From the NCBI GenBank assembly GCA_013396755.1, contig VWZF01005181.1, positions 496,001-560,000 of the forward strand: a stretch of DNA of 64,000 bases, written 5' to 3'. Positions 52,947 to 64,000 of this stretch are shown in pieces (the stretch's first letter is position 1; each line of letters starts with the position of its first letter). The notes under the pieces are model-generated. The model was not told where the DNA came from. It saw only the letters and a list, made by a program, of their open reading frames with translations, and did not search any database. This DNA is from Sclerurus mexicanus. Lineage: Eukaryota; Chordata; Aves; Passeriformes; Furnariidae. A program made the translations under genes and the position numbers.

Positions 52947-53081
52947 TGCTTGGCAGCTCCTGCCAGGCCTGAGGGCCTCCCTCTGTGCCAAACAGCCCGG
53001 CAGCTCCCTGTACCTAAAGTGGGCATCATGGATATGGTGAAAGATAACGGGTGCATGCCAAAAACTGAAGATATCAGAAAG
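52947..53081 (+). other. Candidate 45-codon exon, unknown product
   Basis: The stretch runs from a moderate acceptor (CTATTACAG ending at 52,946) to a usable donor (GAAAG/GTAGCA). It is exactly 135 bp, with one frame open throughout: LAAPARPEGLPLCQTARQL, then VGIMDMVKDNGCMPKTEDIR. The first half has GC-rich third positions. The acceptor pyrimidine tract is weak and the minus strand also has open frames here. No homologue is recognised. Confidence 0.12.
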
Positions 53082-53399
53082 GTAGCATGGCTGCGCCTCT
53101 GCAGTTTGATGAGTAGTCTCCAAAATAGCTGGTACATGAGTGGTATACTCTATCTTTGATCCACACAGCTTCCCCTCAGACTGTTGTGTGAAGAATATCA
53201 GAGGAGGGCTGGTAGCCTGTTCATCCCCCAGCTGAGCTCAGGGACACGGGGCCTTGCGTAGCTGGGAGGGCATCTGCTCCCATCTGAGACGTTGAAGTGA
53301 TTGCCATGCCTGCCACATCACCACCTCACAGACATATGCTAACATTTGTGATACTGTCAAAATATGCTTTAAAGCCCACTTTAGCAGCAAGCTTGCTTA

Positions 53400-54020
53400 G
53401 GTTCCTTGCCAGGAAATGTTAATTACTGTGGTGCAGTCTTCTGTTTTCTGTGGCACAATAACAATTAATTTACACCATTTGAAGAAACACACTTTTTTAT
53501 TAAAAATCAATAAAAACAAATCAATACAGCATAGCGCATACAATATCAAAATGAAAAGCTCTTGTTTTTATACTTGAGCATCCCTAATAAAATCTCACTG
53601 TTGATTCAAGCATCTTGTCTATTCTAATCTAATGAGAAGCTGTCAGGTTTCTTTTTAGCATTTTGGAAATGACTAAAAATGGCTGCCCCAGTACAAGGCA
53701 AAAGAATGAAATAATTAACCCCCGAGTTGTAAGTCAATATGATGATGCAAATGCTCCTGCATTCATCTCTCTGCATTGCTTCACCTATGCACCTGGCAGT
53801 CCCTGGAATCCATTTTGAATCGGGATGGGGGTTAGCTTTTATTTATAGCTGTAATTAGAAAAACACTAGCACTAATGGAGACTGCTCTGTTGCTAGAACA
53901 TGTCACCACAGAGTAAATTCCACAGCAATTTTTGCATTTTAGCAGGTCAAAGAGTAAAACAAATTAATTGCCTCTTCCTGGGACAACCTGTTTATTCTTC
54001 AGAATCTGATGATATACTGG
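53400..54020. promoter_or_regulatory. Candidate noncoding enhancer-like element D (best of the set)
   Basis: Within about 600 bp there are three TAATTA cores (53,420-53,425; 53,712-53,717; 53,852-53,857), further TTAATT words near 53,464 and 53,963, and a perfect octamer ATGCAAAT at 53,745-53,752. A CACCTG E-box is near 53,790. The stretch has no simple repeat and no recognisable transposon. This density of developmental-factor cores is what deeply conserved noncoding elements near regulatory genes look like, but I cannot show conservation or name a target gene. Confidence 0.35.
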
Positions 54021-54722
54021 AATATTGATTTCAAAGCTTCTCAGGGAAAAATCCCTCTATTGTTTTTTCTGCCACTGCTCCAACCCTGCTAGTGCTGCAG
54101 ATCCTGGGAAGGCGGCTCATGCCACTCACCTCAGTTCCTGCAGCAATGGCCAGGCAAAACCAACATTTTCAGGTGGCCTAAATCCCTGCTGCTGCTGCCA
54201 CCACTGAGGCGACAGAACCTCTTGGCTTTGCTCATTGGTGACCCAGCCCAGCAGGTGCAGCAGTTAAGAGCTCCCTCAGCCCACGGTGGGACATGCCCAG
54301 GTGCAGCAGTGAGGAACACTCTATAGCACAAGCTCCTGCTGTGGTTTGCACATTTCTGAGTGCATCCACAATGATCATTGCTGATTTTTAGGAGTTAACC
54401 AGAAAAGAAAGGAACGAGATAGCTTTAATGCTGTGGATGGGCAGATCACCATTTCCTTTTCACAGACAGAACCACCATGACTTTGAGTTTGATGTGATTT
54501 TTTTAACAGTGAATCGATAGATGGTCCTTTTAAATGTATGATGACAGTAGGTTTATCAAAACCATTAGACAACTCTGGTAGCTCATGGCAGTGGGCTGGG
54601 AGGACAAGTGCCACTGAGATAAAAATGCATTAGCTAGACTAATTTAAAAGGGATGGAGAACTCACACAAAACCACCAGAAACTCCTGCTTTGCTACAGTG
54701 GTACTGGGAATCTAGACATGAT

Positions 54723-54746
54723 AACAAAACAAACAAACAAACAAAA
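54723..54746. repeat. (AAAC)n microsatellite
   Basis: About five AAAC units with slight interruption at the left edge. There is no adjacent retroelement body that would make it a LINE or SINE tail. Confidence 0.9.
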
Positions 54747-57700
54747 ACTTTAAATCAAAGTTTGGCATATTGGGATATTTGGCTTGAATTGCCTTTAGAA
54801 ATTTCAAAGTGTTACAATATGGTACTGAGATACTGAAAAATATTGTTATCTGTTGTCTATATGTGTCATCTGTGTCTGCACCAGGGTTCCCCTCTGCAGC
54901 AGGAGCTGTGATGTAACTACCATTTTGTTACCATGATGAATGAGCTTAAGGTTTCTCACTACTACCAAAATTTACATAAGTCCACCTTGGGTTTTTGTGC
55001 ACAGTGTTATTTTTTTTTTTTTAAGTTTTGTTTTCTCTGTGGTGAAACATAGCTACTCCTGAACAACTTTCTGACGCCCATTCCAACTAAGCTAAGACAA
55101 GCCTTGCAAAGGTAGGATGATTATTTACATTATATAAGTCTTTCAGACTCTTGAAATATGGGTCTTAAGCATGTTATTAACTTCAGACATATTAGTGAGT
55201 CTCACTGGAGTAAAAAGGATGTGCTTTAGGGCACTGATGACTATCAGCTAAGAAAAAAGCTTAGAGAACTTGTTTCCTTCACAAGGGTAATTGATTACTT
55301 GCAGAGTAACTTCTCTGAGAAACTATCCCTTGATCTGTATTTGAAGTGTATAGGAGTGTGCTGTATGTTTGTAATCTCCTCCTACTGCAGAATTGATGAG
55401 TTCCAATAACACTGTAGTATTTTCAAATAGACACATGTTCTTTTAGACATCCCATAAGAGAAAATCAATAGTAGGTGAGCCATAAGTAGACCTTCCCTCT
55501 AAGAGGGCTCCACTGTGATAACTGCACAGAAGTGAACTCGCCATTGGGCTGGAATAGCACAGTGACATTGAGACTGAAAGTTTTCTTGGCAGGCTTATCA
55601 TATTTCCATCATTTTGGAATCAGATAAACTAGGTGCTTTGTATGATGCTCTTTAATTACCCCCTAGAGGAGCAATGTACTGTTTTTCACCTGGAGCTGAA
55701 GTAGGCTGTCTTTCAGCATGTACTTGTACTGCATTTCTGCATGGATAAGTCAGATAGAAACGTAGTAGGAAAGTCTCTGAAAATGCACATCGTAAGATAG
55801 CACCTAGCCCAAAGAGCTGACTATTTATCTCACCCTGATAAAGGATGGTTAGGTTAAGAGGCAGGGGTAAAGCAGTGGTTTTGCTTTTATTCAGAAGTTT
55901 ACATAGAATGAGAAGTAGAAATTGGGTTTTTCAAATGTTATAAACATATATGCAAAGGTTTTCTATTCTTTTGAGGCTTTAAATATTTCAATGGTTCTCT
56001 CATTCAGATAAGATAGTGTGGCACCATATGAATGCGTAAAAGGGATCTTCCAATGATACTCCTTACTTTCTGTTAATGGATGTCATGAAACAGAGAGAAA
56101 TATTAGATGCAAGCAAGCCCTATGGTTTTGATTGTGGTTAGTCTGACTGTTCTGGTTTGCCTTAAGTGGAAGCTGATGAACAATGGTTTAGAAGGAGAAA
56201 GGAAACCGGCCCCAGCACGGAGGTCAGCCAGCCACTTCCTACACCCAGCTGTTTCAGTTTATTTTTTTAATTAAGTTTGGCTTAAATTAATGATGACAGT
56301 TTAAAGAGAACTCTTTCACCTATTTAGCTTACTTTACATCTGAAACCAAGTCCCTTCTGTCCAATTGCATTTTGTTACAAGATTTGCAGTTAGGTTCCTA
56401 AGAGTCCTTGGTTTCTCCCCACTTTTTTTTGTCATCTCTCTACTTTGCTATTGCCCTCTGCCCTTTCATGCCCTTTCAAGGGATGGCTGAATCTACTGCT
56501 GCTGCGGTATAGAAACAAAATGCCTCCTAATTGATCGTTAATACTGCTGGAGTGTGAGGATGTTGGGAATTGCTAGATCAAGCCCATTGACTCCAGCTTC
56601 TGGGTCAGCTCCTCAGATGGTATAAATCAGCATTCCTTCCTGCTTTCTTCACTGCTCAGCGTGGGTTTGCACCATGGAGAAGCTTGATCAGGGGCTGTGG
56701 TCTGCAGCTCTGCGCAAGTACAAGAGCTCTGCTTCAAAAGAGTGGTAGTTTATTTCCAGAAGCCTGAGAATTAGCAACTCCAGTACTTCTATAGTTATTG
56801 CAATTTAGGTGATGGGGGAGAGAAGGCTTAATTTTTCAGAAAGAATACAGCTTAAAATTAGAAGTTTTCTGATCCTGTGAGATACCACACAGTCACAGGT
56901 CTGGGTATGGTCTTAATGGCTTTTCTATCCCAGTAGAATCCCTGCTTTTTTAACAAAATATCATCTGCTCTGGGGTTTTGGCTTCATTAACGTGGGGATT
57001 ACTTAAACCCCTCACAACTACCAGTTTAAGCCTTCTCTCCATGCTTGGCTACTTTTCTTTCATGATTAGATCAATTTTTACTTCGATGGGGAAGCCTCAC
57101 CTTAGTATTTAAGATGAGAGCTGATGACTCATAACCAAAATAAGAAATGAAGTGCCACTCCTTATACCTCTCCCCATTTGCTAGGAAAGCAGTAAGAGTT
57201 GCATCATCACTCCTTGCAGATATAAACATCATCACTAAGGGTGGTAGTCCTCTGTAAACAGTAAAATCTTAAGAGTTTCTTAAATTAAAATTAATCCCAT
57301 GGTCTGAGTGATACAAAGCTTGGTGATTCATACAAGACTACCCAGGGAATGGTCCTTAACTGCAGTCTTGAGATGGCTGGCAAAACCAGACAGACTTGTG
57401 GTGGTTTGGTCATTCATCGGTTAGAATTACATTATGTCTCATCCACCTCGCCCTTCCCAGTGAAAGTGAGCAGAGGGAGGGGCTACACCTAGTAATAAGA
57501 TAATGACAAGCCAGTCCCATGGCCAACCCAAATCCCTGAGAGAAACTGGCCTGAGCTAAGAAGAACAACAGGGGGTGCTCTTCTGGGTGAGTCTTTCATG
57601 TCTTTGCAATACAGTTCCTGAGTTACAACTCAATAATGGTTACAAATGTTTTGTGATGCCTCATTATAAGAATGTTGGACATTTTTGCCATCACACATAT

Positions 57701-57765
57701 TCTTACTGAAATGACTATAGGGCAGATAAGACATCAAATGCAGTCTGCAGATATCAGATGACATC

Positions 57766-57781
57766 TCTAGAAGTTTCTAGA
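57766..57781. promoter_or_regulatory. Heat-shock-element-like inverted repeat
   Basis: TCTAGAAGTTTCTAGA is TCTAGAA and its complement around a two-base GT spacer. It includes GAA-NN-TTC with a further partial unit (GAT) in register, which matches the inverted nGAAn/nTTCn layout bound by heat-shock factor. No promoter or transcript start is recognised nearby, so a distal site or chance is equally possible. Confidence 0.3.
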
Positions 57782-59182
57782 TCAAATTCAGTTGAGATAA
57801 ATATCTATGTATTAACATATAAAAGTGTTTATAATAAGAAATTTAGGTGAATGGCAAAGGGGCACAGCTTGCAGAAATTTGGTACTTTATAAGCACATAA
57901 CTCATGGGTCTAGAAACAAAATCAGTTGAAAAAAGGTCCCTATCTCTGTCTGTTGTTCTGCAAAAGTCCCTAAACAATCTAGTTTATATGGAATCTCTTT
58001 TTGCTTCTTCATTATTAAGATATTTAACTCACGTTTTAGACAAAAATAGAAGCATTTTAAGAAAGTAATCACATGTTTTCTTCCAAGAAAATCTGCAGAA
58101 CCTACTTCACTAAACTTTGCACAAATTCACAATTAACTTTGACTGACATTGAACTGTACTTTTTTAATGTTCCTTGTGATAAAAGAATCTTCTTCACTTG
58201 AAAAAATACTCCAGCTGTATTTCTGGTCTTTGTCTAAGGTGTTAACAGCCAGACACTAGCACCTTGTTTTCAATTTTTCTTCACTTGGAGACACTACTTA
58301 CAATTAGGCTTTTCCTTTACTGGCAGTAGCTACAATGGTCTAGGTTTTAATCACCAGCAGCTGTAGAAATGAGAATAGGATTGTAAAATCAAATGTTGTC
58401 CACTGGAAGATCAGTTCAATTCACATCTGCATGTGCACTTTCTTCATAGTATTATGCTCCAATTTAGTAAGGTTTTGTATACCTTTGGAACTCATTCTTG
58501 GCTCTCTTCCACCTTTGAGTTAAAATCATGTGTAAAATACTTATTGTGCAGGGAATGGTGATGTGAAGTGGGAAGAATATCTTTTGTCTGGCTTATTTCA
58601 AAGTAAAATTATACAGAATTTAGCTTATTGTTTCGCAGACCATAAACCTCCACAAAACTCCTTCTGAAATCAACCAGACTAGTTGTGCTAGCCAAGCAAA
58701 GTGGATGCAAGAGTCTAATAAAAATCCAGCTCGGTCTGATATTTAATATCCAGCTTTTCATGCTGTAGCTAGATGGTAAGATACAGAAGGGGATTTGCAG
58801 GCTCTGGACCATGGGAAACTCTATCACTTCCTGATGGCCATCCCACCCTTCTGGCAGAAGTTACTGGAGCAGGGGTGGCAGAAGGGATCGTTTCCTTACT
58901 CTTGGGCCATCCCAGTTGAGAGCATAGTGTATTAATTCCAACAGCCATTGATTTCAATTTATGGTAACATGCTGGGCTGTGAGCTGCAGCAGGAGGGATC
59001 TCTGGTTCATGATTCCTGTCAGGTTCAGAAGACCTGAGGTTATCACCTCTTTAGCCACCAAAGTTGAATCCAATTCAATCATGAATCAGAGCCCTTAATT
59101 AATTCTCCCTCATAAAAGCCCAAAGCAATCATACTGATGTCAATGAAAAAAGTCCCAGATGAGAGTTTGATTGTTTCCTCAA

Positions 59183-59202
59183 TATAAATAAATAAATAAA
59201 AA
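59183..59202. repeat. (AAAT)n short microsatellite
   Basis: About four to five AAAT units ending in A5. No retroelement body is visible upstream. Confidence 0.85.
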
Positions 59203-59806
59203 GGTAGTTAAAAAGCTAAAAACCAAATGGCTCCTTGGGGTAGCAGATTGGGTCATTCATACATCGCAAACATATGTCAAAAATATTGTGTTAACAATTC
59301 ACCCTCACAGCTTCTCAGGACAAAAATAATTACTACTCTGAAAGAATTACTTACCTTCTCAGTATTCCTTTAAGCCAAATTGCATTAGCTGAATTATAAG
59401 AATGTATTTTGAGGAAGAAAAATTATGTTCCCAACAAGTTCAACTACACTCCCATATTTTTATACATTGAGGTTTCTCTTCTTTAAAATAAGACAAAAAC
59501 CAACAACAACTCACCTCACAATTTGGCCATAGAAAGCTCATAAACATCACTGCTACCTATCAACTCTTTCTAGTATCCATTTAAATAAAGAAATCAGTCT
59601 TTTCTGTAGGTCTATGTATAGACTAATCTTTCTTAGTATGTGGACAGATCTCTCCACTTGACATCTCCACAATGATGAGAAGGTGCACTGACAGCCCCCA
59701 GCATGGCACAAATGCAACCTGTTTCCATGGAGGAGTGCTGTGCAGCATGAGGGGCTGTGGAGGCACTTGAGGGCACAAACCCCGCTGAAATACTGTTTGC
59801 CCTGCC

Positions 59807-60067
59807 TCAGGTTAGAGAACAAACTTTTATAGAACCCAGATTCTTTAGTCTCTGGTGTGGTGCTTGGAAGTGAAGCTGTCTGCTCTCTGTGGGCTTCATC
59901 TCCAGGAAGGTATAGTGTGTCATGGTGGGGGTGACTGGAGAAATCAGGTCTAGGAACAAAACAGAGTCAAGCACGTGCATGGCCCAGATGCTCACAGTCA
60001 GAGAGAGCAGCTTCACCACGGTGGGCTGCCTCCCGTAAATATCTACAGGATCCCTGGCACTTAGCAA
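59807..60067 (-). other. Coding-like minus-strand block, unknown product
   Basis: Read on the minus strand, this block is open from beyond 60,067 to a TGA at 59,807-59,809. By hand count about three quarters of the codons between 60,034 and about 59,867 end in G or C, against roughly half G+C locally, which is a coding-like bias. The peptide contains a hydrophobic run, VVKLLSLTVSIWAMHVLDSV, then LFLDLISPVTPTMTHYTFLE. An acceptor-like sequence (pyrimidine-rich, ending GTGCCAG) ends at 60,054 on the minus strand. There is no in-frame ATG near the start, no clear donor and no family match, so it may be a terminal exon, a decayed coding remnant or chance. Confidence 0.2.
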
Positions 60068-61964
60068 GCAAGTGAAGGTAAAGCAAGTTAACTGCTGTTT
60101 GAAATCCGATTTCTGGCTTTTTTCTTTCTTTTCTCTCTTTTTTTTTAATAACTGAGCTTCACTATAGCACCCGGGAATATTTGTCTTGGTAATGATTAGG
60201 GAATAAAACCTCTGGCAGCAGGAGGGAGGTTGGGGGCAACTCAGTTCTCATGCAGCAGCCTCACAAGCCTAGGTTTCATATAGCATAGCTGGATGTTTGA
60301 GTGAAAGCAAAATAATTCTTCAAGTTCAAACTAGGGCATATTTAATCTTCTTTGGAAGTAACAACAAAAAATAAGCCAGTGTGCTTTTAAAGAGAAATCT
60401 AATAGAAGTAGATGAGCACACACCAGCCAGCCCTGCTGAACCTGGCCACTGCTGTGCTCCACGAATGCATTTGTCCTGGGAGAGTGGCTGGGAGCACGGT
60501 TGTGCCTGTTAGTTGTGAGCAGAGCCCCTGCCGAGCCACAGCTGACAGGTTGTAGCAAACAGAGCTAACATGGAAAAGGCTTAACAGTACTCAAACTGGG
60601 AAGGGAAAAATCTCCTGTAAAAGAGCCTCAGTAATAAAACTGTGGGTTCATCATGAGGCCTGTCCCACAGGGGCAGAGCACTGGGCACCATCTGCACCAC
60701 CCTCCTTCCCCACTGGATTTTCATCATTTATAGAACTCAAGAACACTGAAACATTTTTAGCTGTCAGCTTGGCACAAGCCTGGGACCAGCCAGCAACAGG
60801 GTAACCCTGATCCTGGGGCAGAACCTGCCCAGGCACAGCTGTGGGGCAGTGATGGGCTGGGGCACCTGCCTCACACGGCACAGCACAGCCGCACTGGACC
60901 ACCCCGGGAGAACTGGCAGGGAGAGCAGTTAGCAAAGGGAAAAGCACTGTTTTGGTGTTTTTCCCCCTGTTTAAATACAAGCATTTAGAATCTGGCAGGT
61001 TTTTACAGAATGTAACTATATGCACTTAAGTGATGACTGCATTTTAAGCCTCTGCTTTTGTGCCAGTAAGCCACTACCAAAAGCTTGAGATCGGTGCCAC
61101 TATAGAGGAAGACGTGGCTTTACCCACCTGTGGGAAGGAGCTGCTCCCTGGGAAGAGGAGGTGGGACTGCCACAGACCAGCTGTGAAAATCCCTCTTCAG
61201 GACTGCTCCAGTGTCTCCAACCAAACCGGTGTTAGGCTGGGGAGCAGCCACAGCTTTGACATGACTCAGCTGAGGTGCTGAGGTCAGAGTCACGAGGGTC
61301 AGGGTCTAGGGACCTGGACTCAAGTGAGAAGCTTGAGGGTGGGACTGTGGCCCAGCCATCCAAGAGCTAGGGGCATCCATGGACTGCACTGGGGTCCCAC
61401 CACTTTGGAGAAGCAGAGCCCAGGCTGTGTGCTGTTTGCCAGGAGATAACAGCCCCTGGCACGAGCTGCTCCCCAGTGATGTGTGTGGACGTTCTGGTGG
61501 GTGGGTTTGGGCTCCTTGGCCTCTAAGTGCTGACAGTCACATAAGCACAGTCAGCAGCAGAGTGTGTTTACAATCCATTACAAAATGGGTAGGCACACGC
61601 TGTGTAAGGCCTGGGTAAAACGCTTCCCCAAATAAACCTGTCTCTCAAGGGAAGAGTAAAGGCAGCCATTTGCAAAGTGAGGTCTGCTAAGCTCCGTCTA
61701 AGAGAAAAATCACAGCACAAGCTGGGCAATAGGACCCAGACAGGATGTCGATTTTCTATTTTTTAATGGGTTAAAATGGAGCCAGTTGCAGCAAACAACA
61801 CTGTAGATTTATTCAGCTGCAGAAGAACTGGCACACAGCAGGTGCCTTGGAGGGACAGAGGGAAGGAGCAGTGGAAAAATGAAAAAGGCTGATGAGCGTG
61901 AGCAGCCAGGGAGAAACCTCTGGAAGGTTTGGGCATGCAGGCGGCTGCACTCATGCTTTATGTT
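60068..61964. other. GC-richer noncoding block
   Basis: Minus-strand open frames at 60,331-60,558 (75 codons) and 60,651-61,025 (124 codons) follow the coding-like block, but their codon pattern mostly tracks the higher local GC. A pyrimidine tract of about 30 bp lies at 60,117-60,149. No CpG island, promoter or domain is recognised. Confidence 0.5.
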
Positions 61965-62120
61965 ACTACAGAACATTAAATGAGCACTTAAAAAGATAAT
62001 TAGCACCTTTTCATTGGACCAGAAATCAAAGGTGCAATTTACCATAAGTCAGTGAACAATGTAAGAAATCTAATTTAATCGCATTGCACAGTGTAGCCAA
62101 GGTGAGAAATCAGAAGCCCA
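61965..62120. promoter_or_regulatory. Candidate noncoding enhancer-like element E
   Basis: A short AT-rich island in otherwise GC-richer DNA. It holds GATAATTAGCACC, CAAAGGTGCAATTTACC and TAATTTAATCGCATTGCAC within 120 bp. It is a candidate on texture and homeodomain-like words only. Confidence 0.22.
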
Positions 62121-62361
62121 TCCTGGCAGAACAGCTGCACGTACAGCAAATGTTCCCCTAACAGGACAGTGTCACAACTCCAAAGTTCAGGAGGATGGGG
62201 AGGAAACTGAGGGCATGTTTTAGTGCATCATATATGGAAGGTGATCTTTCAATATTCAGATTTCCGTTTAGACTTTGGACTGCCCAGTCCTGCCTAAAGG
62301 CTTTGGAATGGGTGATTCAGCTTGCTTCTACTTTTTGTATCAAATGAAGTGTTCAAAAGTT

Positions 62362-62395
62362 CAATAAAAGAAAAACAAAACAAAACAAAAAAACC
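62362..62395. repeat. A-rich (AAAAC)n tract
   Basis: An impure A-rich tract with three AAAAC-like units follows a short AATAAAAG-like string near 62,362. It resembles the 3' tail of a processed retrocopy, but I see no coding remnant upstream, so I call it simple repeat. Confidence 0.75.
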
Positions 62396-62398
62396 CCC

Positions 62399-64000
62399 AC
62401 TATTTAAGTGCCATGTAAAGAAACTCAGCTTTAACTCAGTTATTTTTCAAGCCATAGCTACAGCACAAGGCATATTACCTTTATTGGGATTTCTTAAATA
62501 AAAATGTTGACTGTATGTGAGCACAGTTGTAAAATCCAGCCGTTAGCTGACTAACAAAGCCACAGTATAGCAAATCATGTTCAACATTACACCACTTAAT
62601 GAGGATTAAACTTTGCCGCCTGAACACTACTGCCTTTCCAAGATTACTGTCTTTTCTTTTTTCCTGCTAAATATTCATATGTGTTTCCATGGCAGCTTGG
62701 AAAATCTGGAAGTCCTAAGGATGGTGGCCAGAACACTAGATTAAACCGGCTAATCATACTGGCCATCTTTTGATAAACATAGGCAGATCCCTGCCATCAT
62801 CCCTCCCAAGGGCTCCACAGATGCATCTGAAAAGGAGCCAAAAGGCAACACAGGACTGTTCGTATCCATGTGCAGTTCCTGTGTTTGTGATCATGGTAAG
62901 GCCAGCAGAAGGTAACAAACATGGAGGTGAAGTGGCCTCAACTAAACATGTCAAGAGAACAGTTTCTGGTGGCTTATATGATAGCCCTGACAGGAAGATT
63001 TAAACCTCACTGTCTCAGAGCTGTAACCTCAAGACCACCCCACATGTGTAATAACCATAACATAATGGGACTACCCAACCAAAATTTCAAACTCTCAACT
63101 TCTATTTTATCTATGGTTTAAATCCTGCAGAAGTGTACATGACTGAGAATAGTCCAAACAAACAGGAACTATTGCAATTCAAGAAAACTGAAAAAGTAGG
63201 TGAGCTGGTAATCGCCAAGAAATGCACAGTTTGCTTAAGGAAAATTCAACAAGCAAGAAAAATGTCTGTCCTTACTGCAAGACACTCACTCAAATAATAT
63301 ATTACATGGCCCCTAATTATTATATCTAATTATAGATTGGCCTAAGCACATTGGCGAGGGAAATATGTTGTAAAATGTATGTTGAAATATTACTGTGCTA
63401 TTGTTGAGTCAGCTCTTGGGATATGAGGTGTTAAATATCAGAATCTCTGGCTGATTTCAGTGGGTTTTTTGTTGCTTAACCACACTGTTAGGCTGGTTTG
63501 TTGCAAACTTCTTTTTGCTGTTTACATTTGGCTTCTCTGTTTTCCAGGTACAATCTGATACCTCCTAGGGAACTGTCTTGCCGATTCTTGCACTTTTCCT
63601 CTACCAGATATTTGGTTCCCCAACTGGCGTTTTTGTTTTTTTTTATTCTATATTATCAGTGAACAATATCCTACAAACCACTTTGGTCCACAAACCAAAT
63701 CTACAAATCACAAGGTCCAGGATTTGGACCTTGAGGATGAGTACACATTAAGTGAATTAGGATGGTAAGCCATGGCAAAAAGATATTTGGCTGTAAAGCA
63801 TGGAAGAGAGAGCCCTAGAATGGAAGAATTATTTTTCACTATATCTGTCCATATGCAGGTAACAGGAGAAAGTCTGACATAGGCACTGTGTTTCAGCACT
63901 CGCATAAAACATATGATCGCCTTTGTTAAAAAAAAAATAAAATTAAAAAGTAGTGATTAAATGTTAAAATTAATTGCTCCAGGTTTTTTATAATAAAATG
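62399..64000. other. Noncoding, AT-rich; no gene seen
   Basis: Contains short CTAATTAT direct repeats near 63,313-63,334 and A/T runs near 63,631 and 63,929. Nothing coding or transposon-like is recognised up to the window end. Confidence 0.7.

Larger units (their letters stand above)
54747..59552. other. Noncoding; 4-kb open-frame desert
   Basis: From 54,615 to 58,608 neither strand has an open frame of 60 codons. A T14 run lies at 55,009-55,022. The heat-shock-like site is at 57.77 kb. Near 56,150 a TGTTCTGGTTTG string recalls LTR starts in birds, but I could not find a matching end. Confidence 0.65.

Noticed and set aside
56149..56260. TGTTCTGGTTTG start, possible solo LTR
   Set aside because: No matching CA end, target-site duplication or polyadenylation layout was found.

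Overview
The window looks like vertebrate nuclear DNA, most likely from a bird. The one firmly recognised mobile element (36,799-37,543, plus strand) is a 5'-truncated CR1 LINE. It carries the end of the CR1 ORF2 protein in the CR1-J/CR1-Y style that is abundant in birds. CR1 also occurs in turtles and crocodilians, so 'bird' is an inference from CR1 type, low repeat density, short microsatellites, AT-leaning composition and the absence of mammalian SINEs. There are no bacterial-style operons, no CpG island and no tRNA or rRNA gene that I can recognise.

I recognise no intact protein-coding gene. Open frames of 60-146 codons are scattered on both strands, overlap each other in opposite directions, often lack an ATG and show no family motif. 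They are what chance gives in 64 kb. The window is therefore intergenic or deep intronic. Three stretches stand out weakly as possible exons: 19,355-19,622 (+), with a strong acceptor and donor around an open frame; 52,947-53,081 (+), exactly 45 open codons between splice-like sites; and 59,807-60,067 (-), an open frame with high GC at third codon positions. None has a recognised product.

Layout. 1-14,806 is AT-rich noncoding DNA with one octamer-bearing patch (about 5,020-5,165) and a 72-bp pyrimidine tract (6,942-7,013). 14,807-36,798 is mostly featureless, with a TTTC microsatellite, the 19.4-kb exon candidate, a 16-bp tandem duplication and a 21-bp minisatellite (32,177-32,239). 36,799-37,543 is CR1, followed 19 bp later by a 20-bp perfect palindrome. 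37,583-44,300 is ordinary noncoding DNA. 44,300-54,020 is the most interesting part: stop-dense, AT-rich patches with TAATTA and octamer motifs that resemble conserved noncoding enhancers. 54,615-58,608 has no open frame of 60 codons on either strand. 58,600-64,000 has a GC-richer block (59.6-61.6 kb) and a last enhancer-like patch near 62.0 kb.

There is no evidence here for a new multi-gene system. The best leads are the enhancer-like patches and the minus-strand coding-like block. Both need cross-species alignment and RNA data, which I could not run.
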